Positions 54,038 through 63,139 of a stretch of 64,000 bases of DNA are shown here, in pieces. The notes under the pieces are model-generated. The model was given only the letters and a program-made list of their open reading frames with translations. It searched no databases and was not told the DNA's origin. The number at the start of each line of letters is the position of its first letter. The stretch's first letter is position 1. Made by a program: the position numbers and the translations under genes. Source of the stretch: an uncultured Sphingorhabdus sp. (lineage in GTDB: Bacteria > Pseudomonadota > Alphaproteobacteria > Sphingomonadales > Sphingomonadaceae); the NCBI GenBank assembly GCA_937873665.1, contig CALMYW010000202.1, forward strand, positions 1-64,000, written 5' to 3'.

Positions 54038-54077
54038 CTTGCAGGTGGCTATGCCGATTCCATCGCGCACCTGCAAG
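54038..54077. promoter_or_regulatory. 10-bp inverted repeat upstream of frmA
   Basis: CTTGCAGGTG at 54038-54047 and CACCTGCAAG at 54068-54077 are perfect inverted arms with a 20-nt spacer, 18 nt before the frmA start on the transcribed strand. It could be an operator or an RNA hairpin. No T-run marks it as a terminator. Confidence 0.5.
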
Positions 54078-54103
54078 CCTCTCGGAGCAGCTTGTACCGC
54101 GTT

Positions 54104-56194
54104 TCAGAAGGACTCCCAGCGCAGCCGGATAAAGGCCGAACGCCCAGCGCCCGGCAGGCGTGCGCCTAACGCTACGTCAGAGCCACTGTTGCGATTATAT
54201 CCGGCCAGATGCTCCACATAATATTTGTCGAACAGATTTTCGACACCGGCATCAAGGCGCAAGCCATCACGCAATATCCAGTTCCCATACAGGTTAAAGG
54301 TTACATAGCCTTGGCTCGGAACTTCGCCGTTGGTGGCTGAAACCTTGCGCTGTTTGGCAACCGCGAGGGCTTCTCCAGTCAGCGACCAGTGATCGGCTTC
54401 CCATGCGAGGGCGACTCGCACATTGGCCGGCGCAATGCGGTAAAGATTGTCCGATATGTCCCGCCGCTTGCCGCGTACAAAACTGGCGACGCCATCCAAC
54501 CTCAACGGCCCCGAAATCCGCGTGCCGAATGCAACGTCGGCGCCGTAAATTTCGGCGTCGACATTGGCGAAGCGCAGCGGTGTGGAATCGCCGCTCGCCG
54601 CCGATACCATTTCGACCGGTGTATCAAGCACACCGGGGGTGGCATCAAAAGGAACGCCCTGAATGAAATCCTCAAGACGGCGATAATAGATCAGCGGTCG
54701 AGCATAGGCCGTCTCGCTTTTCCAGTCGAATCCGGCTTCGGCGAGCCAAGCCTTTTCGATCTTGAGTGCTGGCGATCCGACATAGATATTGCCATCGGCC
54801 AATCCGCCGCTGGCTTCGGTCGGAAGCCATGCGAAGCGTTCTACCAGACTGGGCGCGCGGGTCTTGCGGGCGAGGGTGAATCGCGGCGTTATTACTCCCA
54901 ATTCTGCGGAGAGACGCAAAGCCGCATCGACCGAGGTTCCTGACCATTCCCTGTCGGCATTGGCAAAAGCGCGCGCGAGATTGGCTGGCCCCATTGGCAC
55001 GCCCGGGCCGAAGCGCGGCGCTTCGGTGCTGGCGCCGTGACGATCAACCCGAAAACCCAATTCTGCATCAACTATTCCCAGCGCCGCTCTGGCTTCGGCA
55101 AATGCGCCGATGCGATCACTTTTCGCCCGATCAAGCGGGTGGATAAAGAAGGTGGGAGAAAGCGGGTTGTAGAGCATGAACCCTTTGTCGATCGCTTCGA
55201 AGTCGCCACCAATGCGGATATGCCGGTCGGAGCTACCAAAGCGCAGGGAAAGTCCTGCACCCATTGTATCGGCATAGGTGTCTGACTGGCGTGTCGCTGC
55301 CACAGTGGGGGTCGGGCGCAAGGCGAAGTTGTTCATTCGGTGCTCGACACCTGAATAGTCAGCATGTGCTTCAAGAGTCAGGTCGGATGCCAATTCGCCC
55401 TCAAATCCGACGCGGAAGAAATCGGTATGAAAGTAAATGATGTCCATCGCAAAGGGCGGGTTGCCGGAACGCCCGGTATCCTGCCGCCGATATTCCAGTG
55501 AGATTTCTCCTGGCCCTGTCCTCAATCCCGCATGCACGCCATAAACCGCGCGCTCGAAGCCGGTGCCGCCGACGCGTCCGCCCGGGAAGCGCATGTCATC
55601 GCCTTTCTCCCACGATGCGATCGCTCCCAACCGTACCCGGTCATTGGCAAGACCGGCTATGCCACCGATAGCAACACTGTCATCGACGCTGCGATATTGT
55701 GCGGAGACATCGACCTGCGGGGCAAGCGTACCGGCTTCACCAAAACGTGTCTGTTTCAACACTGCGTTAATACCGCCACCCAACCCGGGGCCATCGCGCA
55801 CAGGAGAGGCGCCGCGCGCAATCTCGACCCGGTCGATCAGCGCCATCGGCGCATAATGCATGGCGGGGTCCATCGCATTGGGGCCGCCGGTTGCGAAATG
55901 CTGGCCATTGATACGCAGCGCTATACGCTCGCCGAACAGCCCGCGCATCTGCACCTGTCCCGACAACGCGCCATTATCGACCAAGGCCATGCCGGGCTGG
56001 CGCGCGATGAAAGCCGCAGCATCGGGGCCGGTCGCCAATTCTTCTTCGGCCTCACGGTCAAGGTTGAGCGCGGTGGTGCGCTGTGCAGTGACGATGATGA
56101 GATTACCATCGGTCTGGTCCGATGACTGCGCAAAAGCAGGGCAAACAGACGCGACCGCCACAAGCGCGGTCGCCGCAAAAAATCGTGTTTTCAT
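54104..56194 (-). CDS. TonB-dependent copper receptor, OprC/NosA family
   Basis: The 696-residue outer-membrane receptor has a signal peptide (about 1-22, ending AFAQ), TonB-box-like LIIVTAQRT, plug motifs (GQVQMRGLFGERIALRINGQHFATGGPNAMDPAMHY with the family MDP motif) and a barrel ending FIRLRWESF. The OprC/NosA family imports copper. It is the last gene of a copper operon after SCO and PCu(A)C, which supports copper as the substrate. Confidence 0.88.
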   Translation of the reverse strand: MKTRFFAATALVAVASVCPAFAQSSDQTDGNLIIVTAQRTTALNLDREAEEELATGPDAAAFIARQPGMALVDNGALSGQVQMRGLFGERIALRINGQHFATGGPNAMDPAMHYAPMALIDRVEIARGASPVRDGPGLGGGINAVLKQTRFGEAGTLAPQVDVSAQYRSVDDSVAIGGIAGLANDRVRLGAIASWEKGDDMRFPGGRVGGTGFERAVYGVHAGLRTGPGEISLEYRRQDTGRSGNPPFAMDIIYFHTDFFRVGFEGELASDLTLEAHADYSGVEHRMNNFALRPTPTVAATRQSDTYADTMGAGLSLRFGSSDRHIRIGGDFEAIDKGFMLYNPLSPTFFIHPLDRAKSDRIGAFAEARAALGIVDAELGFRVDRHGASTEAPRFGPGVPMGPANLARAFANADREWSGTSVDAALRLSAELGVITPRFTLARKTRAPSLVERFAWLPTEASGGLADGNIYVGSPALKIEKAWLAEAGFDWKSETAYARPLIYYRRLEDFIQGVPFDATPGVLDTPVEMVSAASGDSTPLRFANVDAEIYGADVAFGTRISGPLRLDGVASFVRGKRRDISDNLYRIAPANVRVALAWEADHWSLTGEALAVAKQRKVSATNGEVPSQGYVTFNLYGNWILRDGLRLDAGVENLFDKYYVEHLAGYNRNSGSDVALGARLPGAGRSAFIRLRWESF

Positions 56195-56219
56195 TTTCTA
56201 ATCTTTCAATTTCGGGTGT

Positions 56220-56864
56220 TCAGCCAACCAGCATCCGCAGCTTGTCCAGCGCGGTGGTTTCGGCTTCATGGTGATCGATGATCGACGATAGCCGTCCCTT
56301 GGCATCCATCAGGAAGATGCCGGCGGTGTGGTCTATCGTATAATCGCCATCCGGTTTGCTGGGGTCCAGCGGCACCTTTTTGACATAAACGCCAAAGCCT
56401 TTGCGGATTTGGGCGAGTTGCGCATCGGTTCCGGTTGCAGCGACAATGGGGGTGCCGAAAATCTCGGTATACGCCCCTATGTCTGCAGGCTTGTCGCGAT
56501 CAGGATCGACAGAAACGAAAACGATATCGAATTTATCGCCATCTGCTCCCAGTTTCTTTCGCAGCAATGCCAGTCGCGACAATGTCGTCGGGCAGACGTC
56601 GGGGCAGCGGGTGAAGCCGAAGAAAATCGCATAAGGGCGGCCTGCCAGCATTTTGTCGGTTAGCAGCTTTCCGTCTGAGCGGGTCAGTTCGAACGGCCCG
56701 CCAAAGGGCAAGGCGGCGACAGTTGATGCCGGCTTTTCGGCACCGCTTTTCTCAAGGCCAAGATAGAGCAACCCACCCAGCAAGGCTGCCACAACCGCCA
56801 TAACCCAGAGCAATTTGCGGATTGCCCCTGTATCATCGGCTTGGCTTTGATCAATGTCCGGCAT
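56220..56864 (-). CDS. SCO1/SenC-family copper protein
   Basis: The 214 residues have one membrane anchor (about 18-36) and a thioredoxin-like domain with the copper motif CPDVC (Cys87, Cys91) and a distal His in DYTIDHTAGIFLMD. SCO proteins deliver copper to cytochrome oxidases (CuA, or cbb3 at low copper). The start MPDIDQ at 56864 overlaps the PCu(A)C gene by 14 nt, while a start at 56894 would overlap more. Confidence 0.94.
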   Translation of the reverse strand: MPDIDQSQADDTGAIRKLLWVMAVVAALLGGLLYLGLEKSGAEKPASTVAALPFGGPFELTRSDGKLLTDKMLAGRPYAIFFGFTRCPDVCPTTLSRLALLRKKLGADGDKFDIVFVSVDPDRDKPADIGAYTEIFGTPIVAATGTDAQLAQIRKGFGVYVKKVPLDPSKPDGDYTIDHTAGIFLMDAKGRLSSIIDHHEAETTALDKLRMLVG

Positions 56865-57339
56865 GGCCAGCCTCCATCGGTGCAGTCGAACCAACCGGCT
56901 GCACGGCGAAGGTCACTTGCACCGAACCCGCACGGGCGAATTTCAATGTTGCGGGGATTTTGGCGCCTTGTTTGAAGGGCTTTTTGAGGCCGATAAACAT
57001 GAGATGCAAACCGCCAGGTTTCAGTTCAACTGACTGGCCGGCGGGAATAGCGATACCGTCTTTGAGCTGGCGCATTTTCATCACGCCGCCGTCCATGCTC
57101 ATGTTGTGGATTTGAACTTCGGTGGAGAATGGCGAACTGGCTGAAATCAGCCGGTCGGTGGTCTTGCCAGTATTGCGGATGGTCAGGAAGCCGCCGCCTA
57201 CGGTTTGCGTGGCGGCAGTTTCGCGCGTCCACGGATGGCCAATCGCGATTTTGGCGATGGCAAAGCTGTGGGCCAGAACCGGCGCAGCTAGCGCAAATAA
57301 TGCAATCCCGACGAGCGGATAAAAACTGTTCGATTTCAT
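56851..57339 (-). CDS. pccA: PCu(A)C-type periplasmic copper chaperone
   Basis: The 162 residues carry a signal peptide (about 1-23) and the DUF461 beta-domain with copper ligands His78, Met80, a Met at about 87-89, His112 and Met114, close to the H(M)-Met-HxM motif of the family. The C-terminal EAGHAGH tail adds metal-binding residues. PCu(A)C works with SCO to load copper into oxidases. The start at 57339 gives MKSNSFYPL; a longer frame from 57390 is less likely. Confidence 0.93.
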   Translation of the reverse strand: MKSNSFYPLVGIALFALAAPVLAHSFAIAKIAIGHPWTRETAATQTVGGGFLTIRNTGKTTDRLISASSPFSTEVQIHNMSMDGGVMKMRQLKDGIAIPAGQSVELKPGGLHLMFIGLKKPFKQGAKIPATLKFARAGSVQVTFAVQPVGSTAPMEAGHAGH

Positions 57340-57413
57340 ATTGGATACTCCGGATATGCCAACCCGCCCCTTTTCCAGGCGGATCAGCAAAGCTGACTAT
57401 TCGGGCGGAAAGG

Positions 57414-57821
57414 TCAGGCCAGAGCCGGTGGCCCGCGCAAGGGCGGGCGAAGGTGCATGGTTTGGGGAAGTTGCAGCGTTGGTGTTGGTGCAAAACCCAA
57501 CGCGAGAATGAAGAGCAGCGCAATCGCCAACAAAGGCGCATCCGCCCCGCCCAGCGCCGCCATTGACGTTGCCGAATAAGCACAGGCCTTGCCCGACCGG
57601 GGGGCATCCTGCTTGTCATGCGATCCAGGCTGCATCGGAACAGTGATCGCACGGCTTTGCATTTCGCCGCTGCCATCGGCGCAAACCATGACAGTGAAGG
57701 TCTTGCCGGACTGCCCGACCATATAGCCCATCGGCACAACCGCTTTTGCCAGCAACGCCAACGTAACCAGCAGCATGGCCAGCCGGTAATGCGTGCGCAA
57801 AAAGAGTCGCAAGGCGAACAT
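57414..57821 (-). CDS. DUF2946 family protein
   Basis: The 135 residues from the ATG at 57821 have one N-terminal membrane segment (RLAMLLVTLALLAKAVVPMGYM), then a region with Met, Cys and His (VCADGSGEMQSRAITVPMQPGSHDKQ split by spacing) and another hydrophobic segment near the end. DUF2946 genes are often near copper-uptake genes. It is first in the operon DUF2946-PCu(A)C-SCO-receptor. A frame from 57929 would add 36 residues. Confidence 0.75.
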   Translation of the reverse strand: MFALRLFLRTHYRLAMLLVTLALLAKAVVPMGYMVGQSGKTFTVMVCADGSGEMQSRAITVPMQPGSHDKQDAPRSGKACAYSATSMAALGGADAPLLAIALLFILALGFAPTPTLQLPQTMHLRPPLRGPPALA

Positions 57822-57931
57822 GGAAAGGCCCCTAAGCCGAAGTTTCGGCTCTGTCAGCCCTATTGTGCAATCCAGCATTGATCTGGGGCAATTAACGGCG
57901 AGAATAATGGCGGAGACGGAGGGATTCAAAT

Positions 57932-57945
57932 TTGATTGTAATTAA
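57932..57945. promoter_or_regulatory. Possible FNR box upstream of the copper operon
   Basis: TTGATTGTAATTAA matches the FNR consensus at nine of ten fixed positions (ATTAA in place of ATCAA). It is centred about 118 nt before the DUF2946 start. It could be chance in this AT-rich stretch. Confidence 0.35.
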
Positions 57946-58331
57946 ACGATATTTTCAATCTAAATCTGCTTAGCCATAATTTCAGCCATAGTCATCGCTT
58001 CGATCTTCGACGGTGTACGGCGAATGACTCCGGTCGGTAATTTGACACTAAATGGATTTGGCGACACGTCATAAGTGTTGTGACATCTACATGGGAGCGA
58101 CTTAGACCGCTAACAAATCGGGCGTTGATCGCACCTGATCGTTCATCTAATAGCTGCCAGTCGTTCATGCAGAGACGGCATTCGGACAATTGCTGACTGG
58201 ATGCGTTTTGTCCCCGTTATCGGCGGGGTGCACCAACTTTTTTCGCACCACCCAAACCTGTGTGCTACCTTTTGGGTACACCCTAAGCTGACGCCTGTAG
58301 TATCGCATAGGTCCAGATAATTTGCCTCAGT
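57946..58331. other. Non-coding stretch between the copper operon and the catabolic cluster
   Basis: No convincing gene is seen. A 65-residue minus-strand frame (57992-58189) has no recognisable features. CCCCG at 58212-58216 and CGGGG at 58224-58228 form a small hairpin with a T-run 10 nt further on. GTGTGCTACCTTTTGGGTAC at 58260-58279 is an imperfect palindrome. Base composition becomes more AT-rich from here to the right, by eye, so a boundary of acquired DNA may lie here. Confidence 0.4.
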
Positions 58332-59609
58332 TTACGTGGCTGCCGGTGTCGATGGCTCATGATTTCGCTTTTTGGGTCTCCACACGCTAAGAACCACAGT
58401 AGGTGCGCACAAGGCGGCGATGAATAACAAGAACTGGTCACCGCTGAGTACTTCATTCGCTGCAGCTCTGGAATAGCCTGCCAGAGCGTATCCAATTGCA
58501 TATGAGAAGCTCCAGCCGCCGTACGTCAGTGGAAACAGGTTTGCCCCAAACTGCCGCTTGGTCAGAGTGATCCATAAAATCTCAGCTAATCCCAGCCCAA
58601 CTCCGAACAGCAAGCTTCCCGCGCTTGCCAAACTTGTTAGAGGGTACGTGTCCAGCAAGGCGAAAGCCGAGAGGCCACTCACAACCATAAGCGCCACCGC
58701 ACAACTGGCGAAGTCACTTCTCCAACGGTCCAACATCCATCCGGCCAGTAGGTTGCCGATCATGCCACCGGCAGCTGAAAGGCCAAGGATCGTAGCCGCG
58801 GCCGTTGGCGAGAAACCGCGTGCTTCGAGAAACGGGGGCATTTCTATTGCAAAGGCAAGTACCGCAATCCCCGAGGCTGCGACTGCCAATGCCATGAAGA
58901 TCGCTGGTGCGAGATCGATTGTCGCCATGCGGCTCCAGTACGAGACGTTGCCGTCCGCATGGTCTTTCTCACGATACTTCCCGCGCTTAATGTCAACCGA
59001 GCGATAAGCTCGACCAAGCGACGCTAGTGTTGCAACCACGATCAACATCATTGCCGCAATTGAAAGGGCAGTGAGGCGCCAACCAAATTTTGCAATAAGC
59101 AATTGGGCTATCGGAGAAAGGGCCAACCCACCAAATGCGCCACCACACCAGGATATGGCAATCGCGAGACCGAATCGTCGTGAAAAGAGCTCAGCAATGA
59201 TGACCGGCATAGAAACTACAGCCAAAGTCTTGCCCGCACCCATTGCCATTCGGAGTAGGTAGATTTGCCAAAAGGTCTCAACTGCAAAGGTTGCCGCGAA
59301 TGTTGCAGCAAGGATCAAAAGTCCAGCTATCAAAACTCGCCATGCGCCGACGCGGGCGATTAGCGGTGCGCAAAAGAGTGCCAGCGGTGATACCAGCCAC
59401 ATCGCCGAAACCAGATTACCCGAAGAGGCTGCGGACCAGGACTTTTCAATGGCAATGTTTTCCGCGAGGAGGATGAACGCGTAGATTGTTGAACCGAACA
59501 GAACAGCGGTCATAAAGAACATGCCGGCAACGATGCGCCAACCATAATATCCGCGCCCCTCATCCTGCATATCAGATGAGTTTGCTCGCTTTTGCTCCTC
59601 GATGCCCAA
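58332..59609 (-). CDS. Major facilitator superfamily transporter
   Basis: The 425 residues hold about twelve membrane segments with a central charged loop near KRGKYREKDHADG, as in monocarboxylate-type MFS carriers. MFS motif A-like RFGLAIAIS is present between segments. The start is a TTG at 59609 with GAGGTG spaced correctly; an ATG at 59570 is the other choice. It lies 133 nt from the TetR gene on the same strand. The substrate is presumably that of the enzymes to the right, by inference. Confidence 0.88.
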   Translation of the reverse strand: MGIEEQKRANSSDMQDEGRGYYGWRIVAGMFFMTAVLFGSTIYAFILLAENIAIEKSWSAASSGNLVSAMWLVSPLALFCAPLIARVGAWRVLIAGLLILAATFAATFAVETFWQIYLLRMAMGAGKTLAVVSMPVIIAELFSRRFGLAIAISWCGGAFGGLALSPIAQLLIAKFGWRLTALSIAAMMLIVVATLASLGRAYRSVDIKRGKYREKDHADGNVSYWSRMATIDLAPAIFMALAVAASGIAVLAFAIEMPPFLEARGFSPTAAATILGLSAAGGMIGNLLAGWMLDRWRSDFASCAVALMVVSGLSAFALLDTYPLTSLASAGSLLFGVGLGLAEILWITLTKRQFGANLFPLTYGGWSFSYAIGYALAGYSRAAANEVLSGDQFLLFIAALCAPTVVLSVWRPKKRNHEPSTPAAT

Positions 59610-59742
59610 TGTTCACCTCGCTACATCCCCTAGCGAGGGAAAGCATATAACAAAACACCTGTCATCTAAAATATGCTTGAGTTAACGATGTCAAGAGCCA
59701 AAATCCAGCGATTAGCTTATCCAACCCAATGAAATTAAAAGA

Positions 59743-60405
59743 TTAGTCCTCGGCTGGATGCGGCTCAAGCAACCTTGTCAATCCATCAAATAGAGCATTT
59801 AGACGCTGTGGTTCAAAGCGCTTGGGTTCGACATGAAGCATCATACTCCAACCGTCGGCCATTGCGCTGATATGATCGGCAAGCAAATCAGCAGGAATGT
59901 CTTGGCGAATTCGACCACTTTGCTGCTGCCCTAGAATGTTTTCAGTCAGGCGTTTTCTGTAATGAGCATAGCGGCGCTGATAAATTTTAGCTAACAGGGG
60001 CTCGCATTTGGCCTGAGCGAGAAGCTGAAACTGGGCCTCGACAATGTCCGACTCGACATTCATTGCAATCCACGCACTCAGTCGGCGTTTAAGAGCTTCG
60101 AGGCTTGAGCCCATTTCGAGAAGCGAGTCATATTCGTCCCACAAGTGTTCGATGACTGCAACGACCATCGCTTCCTTGTTTGCAAAATAATATGTGACAG
60201 CACCAGTAGTAAACCCAGCACGCTGCGCTACTTTGCGCAGCGAGGTACCCGCAAACCCACTTTCCGCCAAAATGGCGATCGCAGCCCTAAGCAGTTCTCT
60301 CCGCCTGCCGTCCCTGTCTCCAAGTGGTCGGCCCCGCTTTACGGATGAGCTGCGGGCAGCGGTGTTCCGCGTTGGGTTTGGAGCGACATTGTAATTTTCA
60401 TCCAT
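59743..60405 (-). CDS. TetR-family regulator, BetI-like
   Basis: The 220 residues begin with a basic tail, then the helix-turn-helix (GFAGTSLRKVAQRAGFTTGAVTYYFANKEAMV). The C-terminal domain resembles the BetI group (AKIYQRRYAHYRKRLTENI, HISAMADGWSMMLHV). It is divergent from the PhyH gene with 110 nt between, the usual place for a local repressor of the cluster. The ligand is unknown. Confidence 0.88.
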   Translation of the reverse strand: MDENYNVAPNPTRNTAARSSSVKRGRPLGDRDGRRRELLRAAIAILAESGFAGTSLRKVAQRAGFTTGAVTYYFANKEAMVVAVIEHLWDEYDSLLEMGSSLEALKRRLSAWIAMNVESDIVEAQFQLLAQAKCEPLLAKIYQRRYAHYRKRLTENILGQQQSGRIRQDIPADLLADHISAMADGWSMMLHVEPKRFEPQRLNALFDGLTRLLEPHPAED

Positions 60406-60515
60406 CGTGATTGCCTAGCAGGCCGAGATGAAAAGAACAATTAGCATAACGTATGTTGCGTAAATAAATCACATGTGGTACCTTCAAGCACATCATCGTG
60501 TTGGGAGAGTTGAAT

Positions 60516-61355
60516 ATGGAAACAGAGTTGCGCCAACAATGGCAGGAAAACGGGGCGGTTCTCGTCAAGAACTGCTTGAACGCAGAGCAGCTTGCCGACT
60601 GCCGCGAAGTGTTCGACTGGTGCGTCGAGAACCCTGGTCCTCATGTATCTGGCATGTTTTCTGGCGAGCAGCGATCGCATGTCGACAATTCCAACCCGCG
60701 GGCAAAGGAGCGTCTTGACCAACTGGTACAAAGACTTCCTTTTGGACGGATTTTCTCCGAACTTTGGGGGTCTGAAAATGTCTGGTACTTTGGCGAGGAG
60801 GTTTTCCTGAAATCTGGCGGGAAAAGCGCGCGCACCTCTTTCCACCAGGATACGTCCTATCTACCATGGGGTGGAACACATTGGGGTAACGTATGGATCA
60901 GCTTCGAAGCTGTGCCGAAGAAGAATTCTTTGGAAATCGTTCGAGGGTCTCATCGCGGTATCTATTATGACGGGCCGACGTTCGAAGATCCCAACAATCC
61001 GACTGCGCCTCTACACGGCGAAACGGCGGTACCGTTTCGTCCCCGCCTTCCCGACGTTGATGCCGAGCTGTCGCACGACCCGAAGGCTTATGACCTCCTC
61101 TCTTGGGATGTCGAACCAGGCGATGTGGTTTTCCTTCATCCCCATTCTTTGCATGGCGGCGCCCATGTAGATGCCCAATTTCCCGAACGTCACACGCTAG
61201 TTTTGCGGTTCTTTGGCGACGATGCGATCTATTATCCGCTGCCACAGAATAGTGCGTCGCGTATCCCACCGGAGGGTGTGCTGTTTGTCGAAGAGATGAA
61301 AAAGCTGACCGAAGGGCAACCATTCCGGTCACCTGTTTTCCAGCAAGTCGTATAA
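60516..61355 (+). CDS. Phytanoyl-CoA dioxygenase (PhyH) family protein
   Basis: This 279-residue Fe(II)/2-oxoglutarate oxygenase shows His110-x-Asp112 (SFHQDTSYLPW), the distal His213 in HPHSLHGGA and a 2-oxoglutarate-type Arg in RHTLVLRFFGDD. The family hydroxylates many small molecules. The substrate here is not phytanoyl-CoA for certain. The ATG at 60516 has GGGAG upstream; 60498 is possible. It is followed by a Rid-family gene 15 nt downstream on the same strand, and both are divergent from TetR. Confidence 0.88.
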   Translation: METELRQQWQENGAVLVKNCLNAEQLADCREVFDWCVENPGPHVSGMFSGEQRSHVDNSNPRAKERLDQLVQRLPFGRIFSELWGSENVWYFGEEVFLKSGGKSARTSFHQDTSYLPWGGTHWGNVWISFEAVPKKNSLEIVRGSHRGIYYDGPTFEDPNNPTAPLHGETAVPFRPRLPDVDAELSHDPKAYDLLSWDVEPGDVVFLHPHSLHGGAHVDAQFPERHTLVLRFFGDDAIYYPLPQNSASRIPPEGVLFVEEMKKLTEGQPFRSPVFQQVV

Positions 61356-61370
61356 TTGGAGAGGAATAGC

Positions 61371-61781
61371 ATGGCCCCGAAAAAACGCGAAATCATCAAG
61401 CCTCCGGGAACCGAGGCTCTGTACGACAATTATCATTTCGCGCCAGCGATACGGGTCGGTGATACAATCTGGCTGTCAGGTCAGGTTGGCATCGACGCCA
61501 ATTTCAAGCCCGGCGTCGACATGGCTGCGCAGGCCCGGCTTGCATTCGAAGGTATCGTCCAGACACTTGCCGAAGCTGGGGCGACCTTGGAGGATGTCGT
61601 TGAGCTAATGACGTTTCACACCGATCTGCACGGTGAAATAGAGGCATTTAGTAAGGTCAAGGACGAGTTTTTCCCTAGTCATTATCCTTGCTGGTCCGCG
61701 GTAGGGGTAACACAGCTCGCAGCCCCTGAGTACAAAGTTGAAGTTCGTGTGATTGCCGTGGCGGGTTCCAGTCAAAACTGA
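61371..61781 (+). CDS. Rid-family (YjgF/UK114) protein without the catalytic Arg
   Basis: The 136 residues have the Rid fold motifs: IWLSGQVGID, AQARLAFEGIVQTLAEAGATLEDVVELMTFHTDL and YKVEVRVIAVAG. In RidA imine deaminases an Arg sits in the FPAR motif; here the place reads YPCWS, with Trp. The late Glu is also replaced (KVEVR). It may therefore belong to a Rid subfamily with another activity. The start at 61371 has GGAGAGG upstream. It is convergent with an FAD oxidoreductase gene after 23 nt. Confidence 0.88.
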   Translation: MAPKKREIIKPPGTEALYDNYHFAPAIRVGDTIWLSGQVGIDANFKPGVDMAAQARLAFEGIVQTLAEAGATLEDVVELMTFHTDLHGEIEAFSKVKDEFFPSHYPCWSAVGVTQLAAPEYKVEVRVIAVAGSSQN

Positions 61782-61804
61782 ATTTTCGCGCGGCGGCTGA
61801 TGCT

Positions 61805-63139
61805 CTAGCCGCCGCGTCGTACCTTGCGATTGACATGCTCGTCCGCAGCGTGAGCAGCGCCGAGTAATGACCTAACAGCCACCCACTGCAACGGTTCCGG
61901 CAACGTCTTCGGGGTGGCATGCTGCAGCGCTGACAGGAAAGGATTTTCGGTGCCGCCAATGCGTTCTGCGAGCACTAAACCTACCAGCGATTGCGTTCCA
62001 ACGCCGTGGCCAGAGCAACCCGCTGTATATAAAATGTTGTCATGTTCACCCGTCACGCCGACCACCGGCAAGCCGTCGAAAGCGAAACTGATGTAACCGC
62101 TCCAGGCGGCCTTCACCCCAACATCGTGTAGGGTTGGAAAACGATCCCTCAGGGCGATTTCAAGTTTTCGATAGGTATGATTGTCTGGTACCTCGGGCGT
62201 GCTCGATCCGAAGGAATAGCCCAGCTGCTTTGTAGTGATGACCAACGTATTGTGCGCGGTCAGCCTATGGCTCTCCATTACGAGGTGCTGGGTTGTTATT
62301 CCCTCCGCATTTGGCCAGTCGAGTGAGGCGCGCTGCGTCGGGGTTAGCGGGTGGGTTTCGATCGCCGAAACCCGAAGCGGAACAACTTTATCCTTAAGTA
62401 AACCCAACCCTGGTGCGAATGCATTGGCTGCAACGACCAAATGAGGCGCACGTACAGTGCCATCAGGAGTACGGCACTCGATTATCTTTCCATCACTCCA
62501 ATCCATTAGCGGCGAGTTTTCGAAAAGGCGCACGCCATGTTCAAGCGCGGCTTGGCGTAGTCCACGAACATATTTGCCTGGGTTCAAAGTTCCTCCACCT
62601 GGCGTCGCATAGCCAAACAAAAAGGCGGGTGGTATACCTCGCGCCCTCATTGCAGCATTGTCGAGGAATTCGGCCGGGGCACCAAGTTCGATCCCGAGTT
62701 CCATATTGGCGCGCAACTGCTTTTCTTGGCTTGAATGAACGCCAGCGCGGATCAAGCCTGAACGACGATAATCGCAATCAATCCCATAGGACTCGAGCTT
62801 GCTTTCAACATAACGAACACCCTCTTCAAAGTAGCGGATGATCGCAGCGACCTGCGAGCGATCAAGTCGTTTCATAAACATGTGGTAATCAAGACCTTGA
62901 CCACCCGCTAAATATCCAGCGTTACGGCCACTCGCCCCGAAACCGGCAAAGCGACTTTCGAGAACTATGACGTCGGCGCCGCGTGCACGCAGTTCGAGCG
63001 CTGTAGAAAGACCAGCGAAACCTCCACCAACGATTATTACATCGGCAGTTGCTTGTCCGTTCAGTGCATGTTGAATGTCGGACGGTGGTTCGATCCAGCC
63101 ACCTTCGGGCTTATAGATGATATTCGTCGACATTTTCAT
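61805..63139 (-). CDS. FAD-dependent oxidoreductase, DadA/DAO type
   Basis: The 444 residues contain the FAD motif VIIVGGGFAGLSTALELRARGADVIVLE, here quoted in part across family variation, then GFGASGRNAGYLAGG (flavin-proximal) and the C-terminal GLPVVGVTGEHDNILYTAGCSGHGVGTQ. The family oxidises amines or amino acids, such as glycine-betaine derivatives, gamma-glutamylputrescine or D-amino acids. It starts 1 nt before the end of the amine oxidase gene (ATGA overlap), so the two are coupled. Confidence 0.9.
   Translation of the reverse strand: MKMSTNIIYKPEGGWIEPPSDIQHALNGQATADVIIVGGGFAGLSTALELRARGADVIVLESRFAGFGASGRNAGYLAGGQGLDYHMFMKRLDRSQVAAIIRYFEEGVRYVESKLESYGIDCDYRRSGLIRAGVHSSQEKQLRANMELGIELGAPAEFLDNAAMRARGIPPAFLFGYATPGGGTLNPGKYVRGLRQAALEHGVRLFENSPLMDWSDGKIIECRTPDGTVRAPHLVVAANAFAPGLGLLKDKVVPLRVSAIETHPLTPTQRASLDWPNAEGITTQHLVMESHRLTAHNTLVITTKQLGYSFGSSTPEVPDNHTYRKLEIALRDRFPTLHDVGVKAAWSGYISFAFDGLPVVGVTGEHDNILYTAGCSGHGVGTQSLVGLVLAERIGGTENPFLSALQHATPKTLPEPLQWVAVRSLLGAAHAADEHVNRKVRRGG

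Noticed and set aside
57992..58189. 65-codon minus-strand frame between the copper operon and the MFS gene
   Set aside because: No ribosome site, no domain and no hydrophobic or repeat pattern; kept as non-coding.
60440..60470. Partial palindrome around TAACGTATGTTG as a TetR operator before the PhyH gene
   Set aside because: Arms match at too few positions to support a site, although the location is suitable.
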